Positions 53,815 through 63,888 of a stretch of DNA of 64,000 bases are shown piece after piece (position 1 is the first letter of the stretch; each line of letters begins with the position of its first letter). The notes under the pieces were generated by a model. It did no database searches. It was given only the letters and a program-made list of their open reading frames with translations, and had not been told where the DNA came from. This DNA is from Tyto alba. Lineage: Eukaryota > Chordata > Aves > Strigiformes > Tytonidae. The DNA is taken from positions 10,667,730 through 10,731,729 of the forward strand of contig NW_024881324.1 in assembly GCF_018691265.1 (NCBI RefSeq). The letters are read 5' to 3'. The position numbers were made by a program, and so were the translations under genes.

Positions 53815-54885
53815 TGTCCTGGGTTGAGTGAGTGGTGGAGTTTTTTGGTGGCAAGGGAGGGGGCTATCGGGGCGGCCCCCTGTGAGAAGCTTCTCGAAGC
53901 TCCCCCAGCTCCAAGTCAGCTCCACTTCTGTTTGGGAAATTGAGCCAATTGGCTGCGCCTCTGTGATAACGTATTTAAGAAGGGACGTGGTGACGGGCAG
54001 TGGGACTGGTGAGGAGGAGTTGCTGCAGCTGCATGAACACCAAGGTCAGTGGAGGAACGGAGGAAGAAAGGAGGGGGGAGGTGTGCCGGAGCAGAGACCC
54101 CCTGTATCCTGTGGTGAGACGGCAGGGCAGCCCCCCCTGCCACCCATGGAGATCTACGGTGGAGCAGACATTGATTTACAGCCTGTTGTTCCTGCTTGGA
54201 TAATCAAGGTTCTGTGCCCGAAGAAGGCCGGGGTCTCATGGGAAAAGGCAGCCCCGCTGCTGTAATTCAGCACTGTGAGGATTGCAGCATGCGGGGGAGT
54301 CCCACGCCGGAGCAGCTCGGGAAGGGCTGCAGCCGTGGGAGAGAATCCAGTCGGAGGAAGTTAGTGACCCATGACGGAGCAGTGTGGGGAACGCTGCGCC
54401 CATGGGAGGAATTCAAGTCAGAGAAAGTTTGTGGAGGACTGTCTGCTGTGAGAGGGGGACCACGATGGAGCAGGGGGTAACAAGTTTTGGACACTCCCCT
54501 CACCGAAGATGAAGGAAGTGGCAGCACTGACTGCACCCCCCATTCCCTGCCCCTGCGCCACTGGGGGAGGAGGTAGAGATATCGGGAGCAGAGCTGAGCC
54601 CGGGAAGGAGGGAGGGGTGGGGGGAAGGTGTTCTCAAGATGTGGCAATGCTTCTCACTGTCCTACTCTGTTATGTGTTGTTAGTGTCTGTAATAAATGTA
54701 TGTTCTTTTTTTTCTTCCCCTAACGAGTCTGCCTTTTGCTCATGATCATAAAAGGGGGGTTTTCCCCCATCCCAGTCCTATCTTGAACCCCAAGCCTGGC
54801 TCTCTGTCCCTTCTCATTGCCGGAGGGGAAGGGAGAGAGAGCTGCTGCATTGTGGTTGGCTGTCAATCAGGCCTAAACCACGACA
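53815..54885 (+). mobile_element. Complete solo LTR (copy 2), ERVL-like, with 5-bp TSD
   Basis: This 1,071-base element starts TGTCCTGGGTT and ends AACCACGACA, giving matched TG...CA ends with a short imperfect terminal inverted repeat. Identical 5-bp TGACT duplications flank it. Inside are a CCAAT motif (GAGCCAATTGG, about 53943-53953), a TATA-like box (GTATTTAAGA, 53971-53980) and degenerate direct repeats. A G-rich stretch and an AATAAA (54691-54696) follow. No internal retroviral gene is present, so it is a solo LTR left by recombination. The several open frames crossing it are not proteins I recognise. It lies between ELOVL2 and SYCP2L, antisense to SYCP2L. Class assignment to ERVL rests on the TSD length and is an inference. 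Confidence 0.88.
53971..53980 (+). promoter_or_regulatory. TATA-like box of solo LTR
   Basis: GTATTTAAGA follows a CCAAT motif by about 20 bases. The same CTCTGTGATAAC-GTATTTAAG arrangement recurs in copy 3 near 56071-56094, and a weaker version in copy 1 near 42668. Conservation of this block across copies supports it as the LTR core promoter. Confidence 0.6.
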
Positions 54886-54890
54886 TGACT
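54886..54890. repeat. Right target-site duplication (TGACT) of solo LTR
   Basis: These five bases exactly match 53810-53814 on the other side of the LTR. Confidence 0.85.
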
Positions 54891-55552
54891 ACAGATGAAA
54901 AGACGATAAGGAAAGACCAAAACTTTGAGCATGTCCGCCCAACTTGGGCAGTCCACAGGTTACCAAGCTAGAACTCACTTTTCTTCTCAAAAGGTAAAGC
55001 CTTATATATGAAAGGATAGAAAAAGAAGTGCAGGAGTAGAAGACATCTGAGCTGTACAGTATCCCTTTCTGCTCTCCCATACCTATCACTAAAAGCAGAT
55101 TTTTAGGGTTCAGACTTTTCCAATAAAACAGTTAAAAGCAAGTGTAGGTGCATCCAACATTATGATAATTTTTAATAAGGATTTCTCCTTTATCTGTGCC
55201 CTCTGAAGTGCTCAACAGTCACCCTCCATGCTTCGTAGTGACAAGTTACACAGAGATTCAACAGTAAGATATACTGCATGCATCAGTCCTGTTTTTGTAA
55301 ATTATCTAGCAAAGATACCTGGATGAAAAACATTCTCAATTTTTTAGTTGCTGGAGACACCAAGAGAGCATTCTGCCAACATACATGAAAGGTGGGGAAA
55401 TATAGAGAAACAGGACTTGCTACACATCTACTCCATTGTGCTGACAAAGCTTAAATGCCTAGCAGCTCTAACTTAGAAAGCAATGAGGCCATCAATCATC
55501 TCAGAAACAAAAGATCAACCATTACTGTCATAGCTTAAAAAAAAAAGTGTAA

Positions 55553-55583
<31 letters not shown>

Positions 55584-55929
55584 TGTCCTTAAAGTGGAGA
55601 GAGCTGTCACACCTCACTCTCCATTTCAAGCATTCCCTTCGGGCAGTAAGCTCCTTGGAGATGCAGGTGAGCAAGCTTAAACCAGCCAAGGCAACACCCA
55701 CCCCAAGAGAGATGATACATGCCTCGAGGATGCAGGTTACTAACACTGTTTCTGTGGCTCTACAAAACTTGGTATACAAGAGCAGCCACAGTGTAGAAAT
55801 CTCCTCTCAATTCTTAGCTCTACTTCACATCAAGCACCTTGTTAGGCCTGGTTATACCCATCACTTTTGGCCAGGTCTTGGGGAATAAAATCGTGGGATG
55901 TATGCATATATCCAGGAACTACTGGCAGG
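54891..55929. other. Intergenic DNA between LTR copies 2 and 3
   Basis: About 1 kb with a 26-base A run at 55558-55583. The frames on either strand show no family resemblance. Because copy 2 has its own target-site duplication, this segment is not the interior of a provirus. Confidence 0.7.
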
Positions 55930-56908
55930 GAGGGGCACGGCCTGGCTTGGCAGCAGGGGAGGGGGGTGACAGCAGTGGCCCCTGGGAGAAGCTTTTCAAA
56001 GCTGCCTGACTCCAGGTCAGACCCATCTCTGGCCAAGGCCAAGCCAATTAGCAAGGGTGGTTGTGCCTCTGTGATAACATATTTAAGAGGAGGAACGCAG
56101 GAGGAAAAATTGGAGTGGTGAGGAAGATACCTATACAAACACCAAGGTCAATGGAAGAATGAAACGGGGGAGAGAGGGGAAAGGAGGTTTTCTGGAGAAG
56201 ATACTTCATGGTAAGAGGGCAGGCTGTCCCCCTGCAGCCCATGAAGGTCCTTGGTGGAACAGATGCTGACCTGCAGCCTGGGGATGACCCCATGCAGACC
56301 AGGTGTCTGCTCCCAAAGAAGGCCAGGACCCTGTGGAAAGCCCCCAGTGTTGTAGTTCAGCCCTGGGAGGACTAGGACAGGGCAGGAGGGACACACGCCA
56401 GAGCTCAGGAAGAGCTACAGCCCATAGAAGGGACCCACCATGGAGCAGCTTAGGAAAGGACTTATGTTAGAGAAAGTTTGTGAGGGACTGTCTGCCAGGC
56501 AAGAGACCCCATGCTGGAGCAGGAAAATAGTATGAGGAATCCTCCCCCAGAAGGACTGACTGCAACACCCATCCCCTGCTCCCCGTGCCATGGGTAGAGC
56601 TAACAGGAAAAAAGCTGAGACCAGGAAGAAGGGAGGCGTGGTGGGAATGTGTTTTTAAAATGTTGTTATACTTCTCACAGCCCTGCTCTGTTTTGTTCAG
56701 TATTGTTGGTGTTTGAAGTAAAGTGATATTCTTTTTATTCCCCTATCAAGTCAGTCTTTTGCCCATGACCATAATGGGTTAGTCACCCCTTTCCATCCTT
56801 ATCTCAAGTCCTAAGCCTTTTGTTGTATTTTCCCCTTCCAAAGGGGGAAGGAGTGAGCAAGCAGCTGCATGGTCCTCAGTTGCCCTCTGGGCTCAAACCA
56901 ACACCACA
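55930..56908 (+). mobile_element. Degraded solo LTR (copy 3)
   Basis: This copy aligns by eye with copy 2 through the G-rich start and the 'GAGAAGCTTTTCAAAGCT' block. It then matches at CCAATTAGC, at CTCTGTGATAACATATTTAAG and through the direct-repeat region with CAGCCCATGAAGG-type motifs. The 3' end is '...CAAACCAACACCACA'. The AATAAA of copy 2 reads AAGTAAAG here, so the polyadenylation signal looks decayed. The left boundary is uncertain and I found no clear target-site duplication. It has the same orientation as copies 1 and 2. Confidence 0.75.
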
Positions 56909-58224
56909 GCCTACCACCACACCAGGGGTACAAAAAGCACGCTGAAAACTCTGCTCCTGGGCTGCAAAACTAAACGGCTTTACAAGGCACAAGCAGAAGC
57001 TGTAACCTCTGAGGAGCTCATCTCCTATAGACAGTCACTTTGCTGAGGGCTTTGAGAGACTGGATTCAAACCAGAGCTAGAAAAACACTGAAGAGCAGCA
57101 GGAAGAGGCAGCATAGTCAGGTCACCAGGGCCAGCCCTCAAAGGAATAAGTGCAAAGTGGTGGATGCAAAAAATCTCAGCTTCAGCCCTTCACACAGCAA
57201 ACAGGGAAGAGTAAACTAACAGATGTGGCAGGCATGAAAAGGTCTTGTCTTTTAAACCAGCCCAGAAGGAGAGACAACCACCCCTTGACATGGATGAAGG
57301 TGGAATCCTGACTCATGTCAACTCTAGTCAGGACTTCTTAAACTAAAGCAATTATGTGATGGCAACAACAACTTCTCATTGTTGCACTACCCTACATGAC
57401 CTTCTCAAGAAGGAACACTTCCAGCTCCCCAAAATACATTCAGTGGTGAAACAAACCCTGGAAGAAGTGGGCTTTTGTCACAAAGGTACATAGTGTGCAG
57501 GGAATGATTCCCTCCACCCCAACCCACACAGCAATCAGGAGGTCAGTTTTATAAGATAAGCAGAGAGAAAGACAGAGCTTGGAAACATGCCATATTCCCA
57601 CAAATTCATTAAGATGCACTAGCACGTGTGAAGTCTGCCACAGCATTAAAGGCTGCGTGTGAAGAGAAACCGTGATTTAAGGAATTCCGTCAAAGCAGAA
57701 CATGATGTTAAAGAGCACTGTTTATCTGCGACTTGCTTTCAACAGACCTTTGTTTATCTAATGCTAGTTTATCTAATCTTAACATCATTCACTGTACTTT
57801 GAACTCTCCTAGAAGCCAACAGTCACTGGTTTGAAAAATAATTTCTCCAGCTTCACTTGCCATTCTCTCTGCAATGCTCCAAGACTCTTTCCCTCCAGAG
57901 ACTCCAGTTTGCCATCAAGTATCTGGCCAATATCCAGTATATCCCTCTGTGCTTTTCTCTCTGCAAACCAGAATTGAGCAGCTCTGGTTTCAAGCCAGCA
58001 GTTCCCACAGTGCTGGATGCACAGAAGAAAGGCTACCCCTAACATACCCCATGCAGAGTATGCAGGACTCTGGAGTACCTTTCCACAGGCATGCACAGGG
58101 CATCAATTCAAAAGAAAGAAGGAGATTTTTATCCTGTGCAAACAATGTTTTACTCTGAATCAATCATTAAATGCTTTTACATTTGATAAAGGTAATATCT
58201 TTGAGCAGAATATTCAAAGCCTGT
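56909..58224. other. Intergenic DNA before the SYCP2L 3' end
   Basis: No gene is supported. One minus-strand frame (57809-57960 and leftward extension) has a helix-like composition and an acceptor-like CAG at its start. It lies beyond the likely polyadenylation signal of SYCP2L and is discussed among the rejected items. Confidence 0.6.
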
Positions 58225-58244
58225 ACATGCATCCATCTGTTTAG

Positions 58245-58250
58245 TTTATT
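58245..58250 (-). terminator. SYCP2L: Candidate SYCP2L polyadenylation signal
   Basis: The + strand reads TTTATT, which is AATAAA on the gene strand, about 260 bases past the proposed stop. An ATTAAA-type motif also occurs on the gene strand near 58267. Cleavage would fall near 58225-58230, giving a short 3' UTR. Confidence 0.5.
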
Positions 58251-58511
58251 TTCTATTTCTTTGGTATTTAATGGATCCATCTTGCAATTTTGCAGAAAAA
58301 AAAAATGTATGTTATCAACACAGGGGTCACAACCAGATCACTCAGCAGCATATATTCTTTAAGAAAAAAAAAAAAGGCTCAATATCATTGCTTTTTTCTT
58401 TCCCTTTTTTTTCTTTCCATTTAAAATAGATTACCATCCTTCACAGGACCATCTTCTCTATGCTGCATAAGGTGCTCAAATGTTAAGAGCTCTAAGGATT
58501 TCAGGGGTTTG

Positions 58512-58571
58512 TTAGTCAGAAGCAACAATGAACACATTGTTTTCTACTGCCTTCTTCACTGAGTGTTCATA
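58512..58571 (-). CDS. SYCP2L: SYCP2L last coding exon (proposed)
   Basis: It follows a strong pyrimidine tract and acceptor (CTTCCCTGCAG) and enters in phase 0. It encodes YEHSVKKAVENNVFIVASD and then TAA. The phase agrees with the 43-base exon at 59250-59292. Loose similarity to the SYCP2 stretch LAKSVFCNTDSEE is suggestive only. The support is splice-signal strength and phase, not clear homology. Confidence 0.62.
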   Translation of the reverse strand, partial: YEHSVKKAVENNVFIVASD

Positions 58572-59249
58572 CTGCAGGGAAGGAAAAAAAAGATAATGAA
58601 AAACATTACAATAGTTTACACAAATGTTTCTATTGCACAAGAAAAGAAACTGTAGAGATCCTCAGCACATGGACCTTTCTTCAGCTCTGTGCACTGCAGA
58701 CACATGGTATTGTACACATCATAGCAATCCATCAGTCTTAATGCAGGAATGTTAAGCCCCAAAAGCCATCAGGTCTGCACGTAAAAGCTGCAACAGCAGC
58801 AGTATCAAAAATACATGCACACGTGATGGGGGTGGACAAGATGGATGCTAAGCAATGTATCAAAGTTAGAGCATTCATCTTAATTTATAGATTAAAAAGA
58901 GGGCTTATGTTAGTGATTAGACTCCGAAGAGTTTAAGAACTTAAAATATTTTAATGCGATACAAGGTAAATAAATAAATTTGGTTTTCAGAAATCAAACT
59001 TGGAGGCATCAAGACTAGACATTGCCAGATCCAAAAAGCAGATGACAGAAAACATGCAAGGTGGTGTTAGTCTGCAGGGCTCCTAGCCACAGGATGTCAC
59101 AAACACAACTCCAAGGGCAAGTGGGACAAAGCAACAGAAGAGAACTGCATTAAGAGTCACCAACTACATAAAAACCAGCCTCAGCATAAAGGAATCCCTG
59201 AAATATGAACCCAGGAGAAGCATCACTACCCGACCGTCCATGTCCTTAC
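58572..59249 (-). other. SYCP2L: SYCP2L intron between last two coding exons
   Basis: A 678-base intron with donor GTAAGG and acceptor CTGCAG on the gene strand. Within it, a minus-strand open stretch around 58608-58720 has no in-phase splice sites and was not accepted as an exon. Confidence 0.55.
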
Positions 59250-59292
59250 CTTCTCCCTCAGGCAAGTGATTTTTGACCACTTGCCCGAATCC
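59250..59292 (-). CDS. SYCP2L: SYCP2L small coding exon, 43 bases (proposed)
   Basis: On the gene strand it is bounded by acceptor ACCTGCTAG and a strong donor GAAG|GTAAGG. One base completes the Arg codon left by the previous exon, then DSGKWSKITCLREK follows. Its length is the one that links the previous exon (phase 2) to the last exon (phase 0). Homology is not recognisable by eye, so this rests on splice signals and phase. Confidence 0.62.
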
Positions 59293-59952
59293 CTAGCAGG
59301 TCACACACTGCTTTCTCAATGCTTTCCATGCATTAGAACTGGGGGCCCCAGAAAAAAACAGCCCCATGCATCATACCGTACAGAGCTGCTTGAGTACTGC
59401 ACATACCCCGTTGACTTCTGGACAGTGTCAGCAAAAGTTGCTGTTTCACCCAGGGCCGAGTCAGACTGAATTCTGGAAGAAAAGTGAGCTTGGCTAGTTT
59501 CTGTGAAGTGTTAGTACTTACTGATAAAATTTGAACAGATATATTTACTGATAAAAATGAACCTGAGGATTCCTCCTTTTGCAGTTTTTTGCTCAGCAGT
59601 TGCACTAACAGTATCTTTTACATAGGAAATCATCACCTCCTTCTACCTCCTCCGACCCCTAGATACAGTCATGACCAGAAGGTGCACCTTGTTCCAGATC
59701 CTAGTACAGGTCTCTTGAAGGATGTGCCTGTCCTGCACAATTTCTCATGCAGAGTGTCCCTAACTACACCTTAGTCCCAATTCAAAACCCTCATGAAGCT
59801 GCAAAGGCTCCATCAATGGACATCAAGTGGAGAAGCCACACTGGGTTCAGAATACTTCCCAATATATCAGCAAGGGTACCACCAGCCTAACTAGTACCCT
59901 CTTTGACCATCAGAGGACTCGTAAGCATGCAGAACAGATGGTAGAGACATAC
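59293..59952 (-). other. SYCP2L: SYCP2L intron
   Basis: A 660-base intron with donor GTATGT and acceptor CTGCTAG on the gene strand. An alternative exon around 59550-59605 was considered and set aside. Confidence 0.6.
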
Positions 59953-60011
59953 CTTTGTGTTTGCTGGTTGCAGAAAGCATTCAGTTTGATCAACTGTGTG
60001 TTCCAATAGTC
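59953..60011 (-). CDS. SYCP2L: SYCP2L coiled-coil exon, 59 bases
   Basis: Bounded by acceptor CTCTTTTTAG and donor GTATGT on the gene strand. It encodes DYWNTQLIKLNAFCNQQTQ plus two bases of the next codon. This continues the coiled-coil and parallels SYCP2 DFWEKIFQKFSAYQKSEQQR, with the same Trp position and spacing. Confidence 0.9.
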
Positions 60012-60090
60012 CTAAAAAGAGCCCCAAAGAAAACCCCATTACTTGGGAAGGGGTACCTCCATGGGCTGACGCATAAGTGGTCATACACAC

Positions 60091-60190
60091 CACTGCATCC
60101 TTTTCCATTTCTGTCAAGACCTGAGCTTCCTTCTCAAGACCAGCAAGCTCTTCAACAACGATCTTGTAGAAGGTCTCCAGCTTACTCAAC
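60091..60190 (-). CDS. SYCP2L: SYCP2L coiled-coil exon, 100 bases
   Basis: After acceptor TCCATCACTAG, one base completes an Arg codon, then LSKLETFYKIVVEELAGLEK and EAQVLTEMEKDAV follow. This is the clearest family match in the window: the SYCP2 counterpart is KLDKFQFIIIEELENFEKDS. The donor reads GTGTGT, which is acceptable but not optimal. Family knowledge places this coiled-coil at the C-terminus, where it mediates SYCP2/SYCP3-type axis assembly. Confidence 0.93.
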
Positions 60191-61642
60191 CTAGTGATGG
60201 AGAACAGAAACAGGTTTGACACTTCAATGTGCAGTAGGCACAAAAGAGATGACAACCCCTTCAGCACCAAACCTGCTTTTAGGCAGAAGCAAGTGTCCTT
60301 GCTGAACTACATGGGTCAGTTTTGTTCTCAGGTATGTCACAGAGCACATGAATAGCTGTACTAAGTCAAACTGAAGATGAGTTTAGCTACATAGCCTGTC
60401 TCAAAGAGCAGCCAGTAACGGAGGCCAAGGAAAGAGCATACAACAGGGTTCCCAGTGCAACACTTGCCCTACATACTTTCCCAGCCTCCAGGGATTTCAG
60501 CAAAGATTTCCCAAGCTGAAGACAGCATCTTGGCACAAATAATGAGTTTTTCTACCATGGGTTTAATATACATACATGGTGTTGCCGCACAATCCCAGCA
60601 ATTTCTAAACCTTAACCATCAACACCTTTATTCGCTTGGGTTTGCTACCTTTCCCTGCCAGTGGGATGCCAAGCCATCACCTAATGGTGATTATAGAAAC
60701 TACCCTTCTGGGGTAGGACTAATTTGACACTGCTCTGTCCCCACTATCCGGTAGCTCTGGTTGGCTCCAAGTTACACAATTAATAACAAAGCATGGCAGC
60801 AGCTCATCACCGTCTACTCTTATATCCTACCCCAAAACATCCTCTGATTTTGTTTTTGGAACACAAATTTCTCCATGTACCTTAACAACAAGTAAATTCT
60901 GTTCATACAGATCCTACTGACAACAGGGATTTTGCACTTTAAAGGCTACTATTTCATACTGCATTAGACCTAAATCCTGCAAACTGAATGTCTAATAGAT
61001 ACAGAGGCCTAATAGACTTACTCATATTTTAGGCTATACTTGTTCTTCACTAACAAATCTATAACTGTAAGTGATTTATCTAGCTCCTATCTGAGAAATT
61101 TGACAACCTGTAATGCACAGGACCTTCTTAAAGCTGCATCTGTTGAGCACCTGTAAAGTCCACTACTTGTACTTATTTTGTGCACATGGAAACAATCTAC
61201 AGAAATGGGTCTATATCAGACTCCCTTCCCCCTTACTTTTCTTCTCTCCCACTTCATTAAGCAAATCAGAGCCTGGCTTCTTTCTTAAAAGATGTAGCAA
61301 CAGAAGCTACTAAGTGTAAGAAGAGAGTTTATAAACATTTTTGAACGTTGATGACAATCAGAAGACAATCTAAGGACTGCTTCATCAGCTGCTCCTAACT
61401 CAAGCTTGCTTTGCACTAATTAAACCACCCACTCTCCTGTCACAGGAAAAGCAGGATACATCATCACAGGCGCTATGGTTCTGACAGAAAAGCAAGACAC
61501 ACACACAATTTATTTTGCCTTACAAATCATAATAAATGCAATAGCTTACTGTCAGCTTGGCTTATAAAGAGTCATTCCTTTTCACATTAATCAAAATTTA
61601 CACAAAGTTGAAGCTGTCTTCAGCCAACAGCAGACAATTTAC
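60191..61642 (-). other. SYCP2L: SYCP2L intron
   Basis: A 1.45-kb intron with donor GTAAAT on the gene strand. No other feature is seen. Confidence 0.8.
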
Positions 61643-61737
61643 CTGCACTTGTGTATCTGGTTCAGCAGGGTAGTGAAACTCTTCTCCGAAGTCCTCAGGG
61701 CATTCTGTATGCCGGTCTCCATCCTTTTGTACCGGGA
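61643..61737 (-). CDS. SYCP2L: SYCP2L exon, 95 bases
   Basis: It enters in phase 0 just after an in-frame TAG that doubles as the acceptor. It encodes SRYKRMETGIQNALRTSEKS and then FTTLLNQIHKC plus two bases. The place and character match SYCP2 HKMLSYFTTQSWKTAQQHLR before its terminal coiled-coil. The acceptor has a weak pyrimidine tract, so the left boundary could be a few codons off, but the reading frame is fixed by the next exon. Confidence 0.85.
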
Positions 61738-63015
61738 CTAGTCACAGGATGCACTGTTAGGGATGGGCAATGTCCCAACCCTAAACCTAGAAGTCTAGCT
61801 TGCAAAAGATTTCCCTGGAATGCAAATCCCTCTGCAGCCTGCTGTTTCAGCTTAGTGGAAGCCATCTTAAGTCAAATTTAGACTAATATGACATCTAGGC
61901 TGGGTACTGCAAATTTAATTCAGCCACGCTAGTTATAGCAACCACCTCTCTGTAACCCACGTGACTTCAGGTCAGGGTCATGTGATCCAGCCAGCAAAGC
62001 AGTGAGCTTCACCCATACTCCAACACACAACCAGGTCTTTGTTAGCACCCCTTCAGATCAGTATTAATACAAACCATGCGCATTTTAATCGTAACTGATT
62101 TTTAAATACAACCATCTCCAGCCTTGATTCAAGGATTTAGTGCCAAAAGTTTAGTATGAACACCTAGCACTAGTTAAAAAAAAAAAATCATGGTTGCACA
62201 ATACAAAGTGCTGATCCAGTACGAGTCTGCTCTGCTGTGTCTGGTTTGTTCAAAGCTTTTAAACACGAAAAGATTTTGTGATGGTCAGATACTGTCCTCT
62301 CATATTAAACTTGGTTTAATGGTTTAATGCCCACATTACTTGTTATAGCTAAATCAACAGTAGCAGTTGGTTGCTCGCACTGCATCTCAAGTATGTCTAT
62401 ACAGTTCAGTGAACAAGAATACGCAGCGCATATACTACCAATTGCACAACCAACACTTCCACATACCATTAAGCTCAAAGATAAAAGCATGTCCTTATGG
62501 ATCTACACATGTTCTAGTCAATAGGTGCAGCCTGTAATGCTTCCTGTTTATCATTATCAAAGAGTTGCATAGTCTTACACTGCAATGAAACTTCTCTGTG
62601 CTCCAAAAGGGAGTTTCTGTATTTTTTTATACATGCCCATGAGGACAATGGCCCACAGTTCCAAGGTAGATACACTGTCACTACACTGGGTTACCTTTCA
62701 AAAAGCTTTGACCCCATCCCTCTGAGGAAAGTATCTGAAATGCCTAACCAAATTTGATATTCCAACATATAAGATAAAAAAAGGAAAGACCTAATTGCAA
62801 CTTCCTTTATGCCTTTGCTGTAACACTTCTCTGACTATACAGGTCGTGCAGAATGCTTCTAAGAGCTCCAGGCTAACAGACACTGCAGTCCAAACCCTAC
62901 TCCTGAGCACAAAATAAAGATGGGATATTTGCACCAACTCCCCTGGTGATACAAAGGTAATTTCACATACTATGAGAAAATGCCACACAGCGCCTAAGTT
63001 GAGAATGCACATTAC
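61738..63015 (-). other. SYCP2L: SYCP2L intron
   Basis: A 1.28-kb intron with donor GTAATG on the gene strand. It has no recognisable coding sequence or repeat. Confidence 0.75.
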
Positions 63016-63140
63016 CCAGAACCATTTCTTTAGTCGGTCAATCAAGCTTTCAAATGCAGTAATCAACAGAGTATCACTGAAGTCCTCATGCAGCAACTTG
63101 GAAAAAACTTCATCATCCACACTATCATCCATTTCCTGAC
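63016..63140 (-). CDS. SYCP2L: SYCP2L exon, 125 bases
   Basis: The acceptor is GCTCTCTCCTAG. Two bases complete a Gly codon, then QEMDDSVDDEVFSKLLHEDF and SDTLLITAFESLIDRLKKWF and W follow, ending in phase 0. The acidic start and the amphipathic helix before the SRYKRM exon fit the region preceding the SYCP2-family terminal coiled-coil. The frame stays open across the whole exon. Confidence 0.85.
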
Positions 63141-63888
63141 CTAGGAGAGAGCGTATGCCCAGTTAGTACCATGCTGGAGGGCTTACTGGAATAGAAACCT
63201 TCCTGCTACTGAAGGGTTCATCATTCATGTGAACACCATTTGTTAGAGTAGCATTTGAGTCTTGCTCTTCTAGACCTCACAAGTAGGAGGCAAACTGCCC
63301 CAAAATGCATCGAGAAAGACTTGTTAGAAAGCAGCATGGAGGAAAAGGCACAACACTAACCAAACACAAAGAGCAACACAGAGATAATGAGGCAAAAGCA
63401 CAGCACAAGGAGGGGGGGGGCGGGAGGGAAGGGAAAAAAAAAAATAAAGGCAGGCCATTGTTTTCCTGTCTTCTACTTATTCATTACAAGAAAACCTAAC
63501 CCCCTTCTGTTCAGGGTCAGTAGTGTTTTGCAGTTACTTTGTCCCTTATCTGCATGGTTTTTTTCAGTTTGTGGTTTTTGTTTTTGTTTTTTCTAATAGG
63601 TCTGGACAATCACTATTAGAAAGACAAGAAAATGCAGACATCACTGAATGTCTTCCCAAGTGGACTGTGGTTAGGGAACCCAAATTTCCTTATTCACACT
63701 TCTACATACATGATACCCAATAGCAGTGCCACAATACACTCCTTTTGCTACATTTTGACTTCTGGAGAAGATATCTTCCTTACAGATACCACTCTTGAAG
63801 CTTCCATATGACTGATTTCTACCATCAAAAAAAAAAAAAAAAATCAAAGCATTTAAATATTTCACCTTGATTGCCAACCTGGCTTTAC
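63141..63888 (-). other. SYCP2L: SYCP2L intron
   Basis: A 748-base intron with donor GTAAAG. It contains a purine-rich stretch with an eight-G run near 63413-63420 and a short A run near 63823-63842. Confidence 0.75.

Noticed and set aside
54886..55929. Possible provirus interior between LTR copies 2 and 3
   Set aside because: Copy 2 has its own exact target-site duplication on both sides, and the interval shows no gag, pol or env sequence.
57809..57960. Minus-strand frame (RKAQRDILDIGQILDGKLES and onward to a stop) that begins after an acceptor-like TTTGCAG
   Set aside because: It lies beyond the probable SYCP2L polyadenylation signal at 58245-58250 and does not fit the phase of the 59953-60011 exon directly. 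It could be an alternative terminal exon via a 56-base exon near 59550-59605, but the 59250/58571 path has better splice signals.
58608..58720. Minus-strand open stretch (MDCYDVYNTMCLQCTELKKG and onward) with a protein-like look
   Set aside because: No in-phase acceptor with a pyrimidine tract was found and no known family is recognised. The length is within chance expectation.
59550..59605. Minus-strand frame with QLLSKKLQKEESS, loosely like SYCP2 LHLLKTSLAKSV
   Set aside because: The frame that looks similar is not in phase with the upstream exon, and the in-phase frame has no family resemblance.
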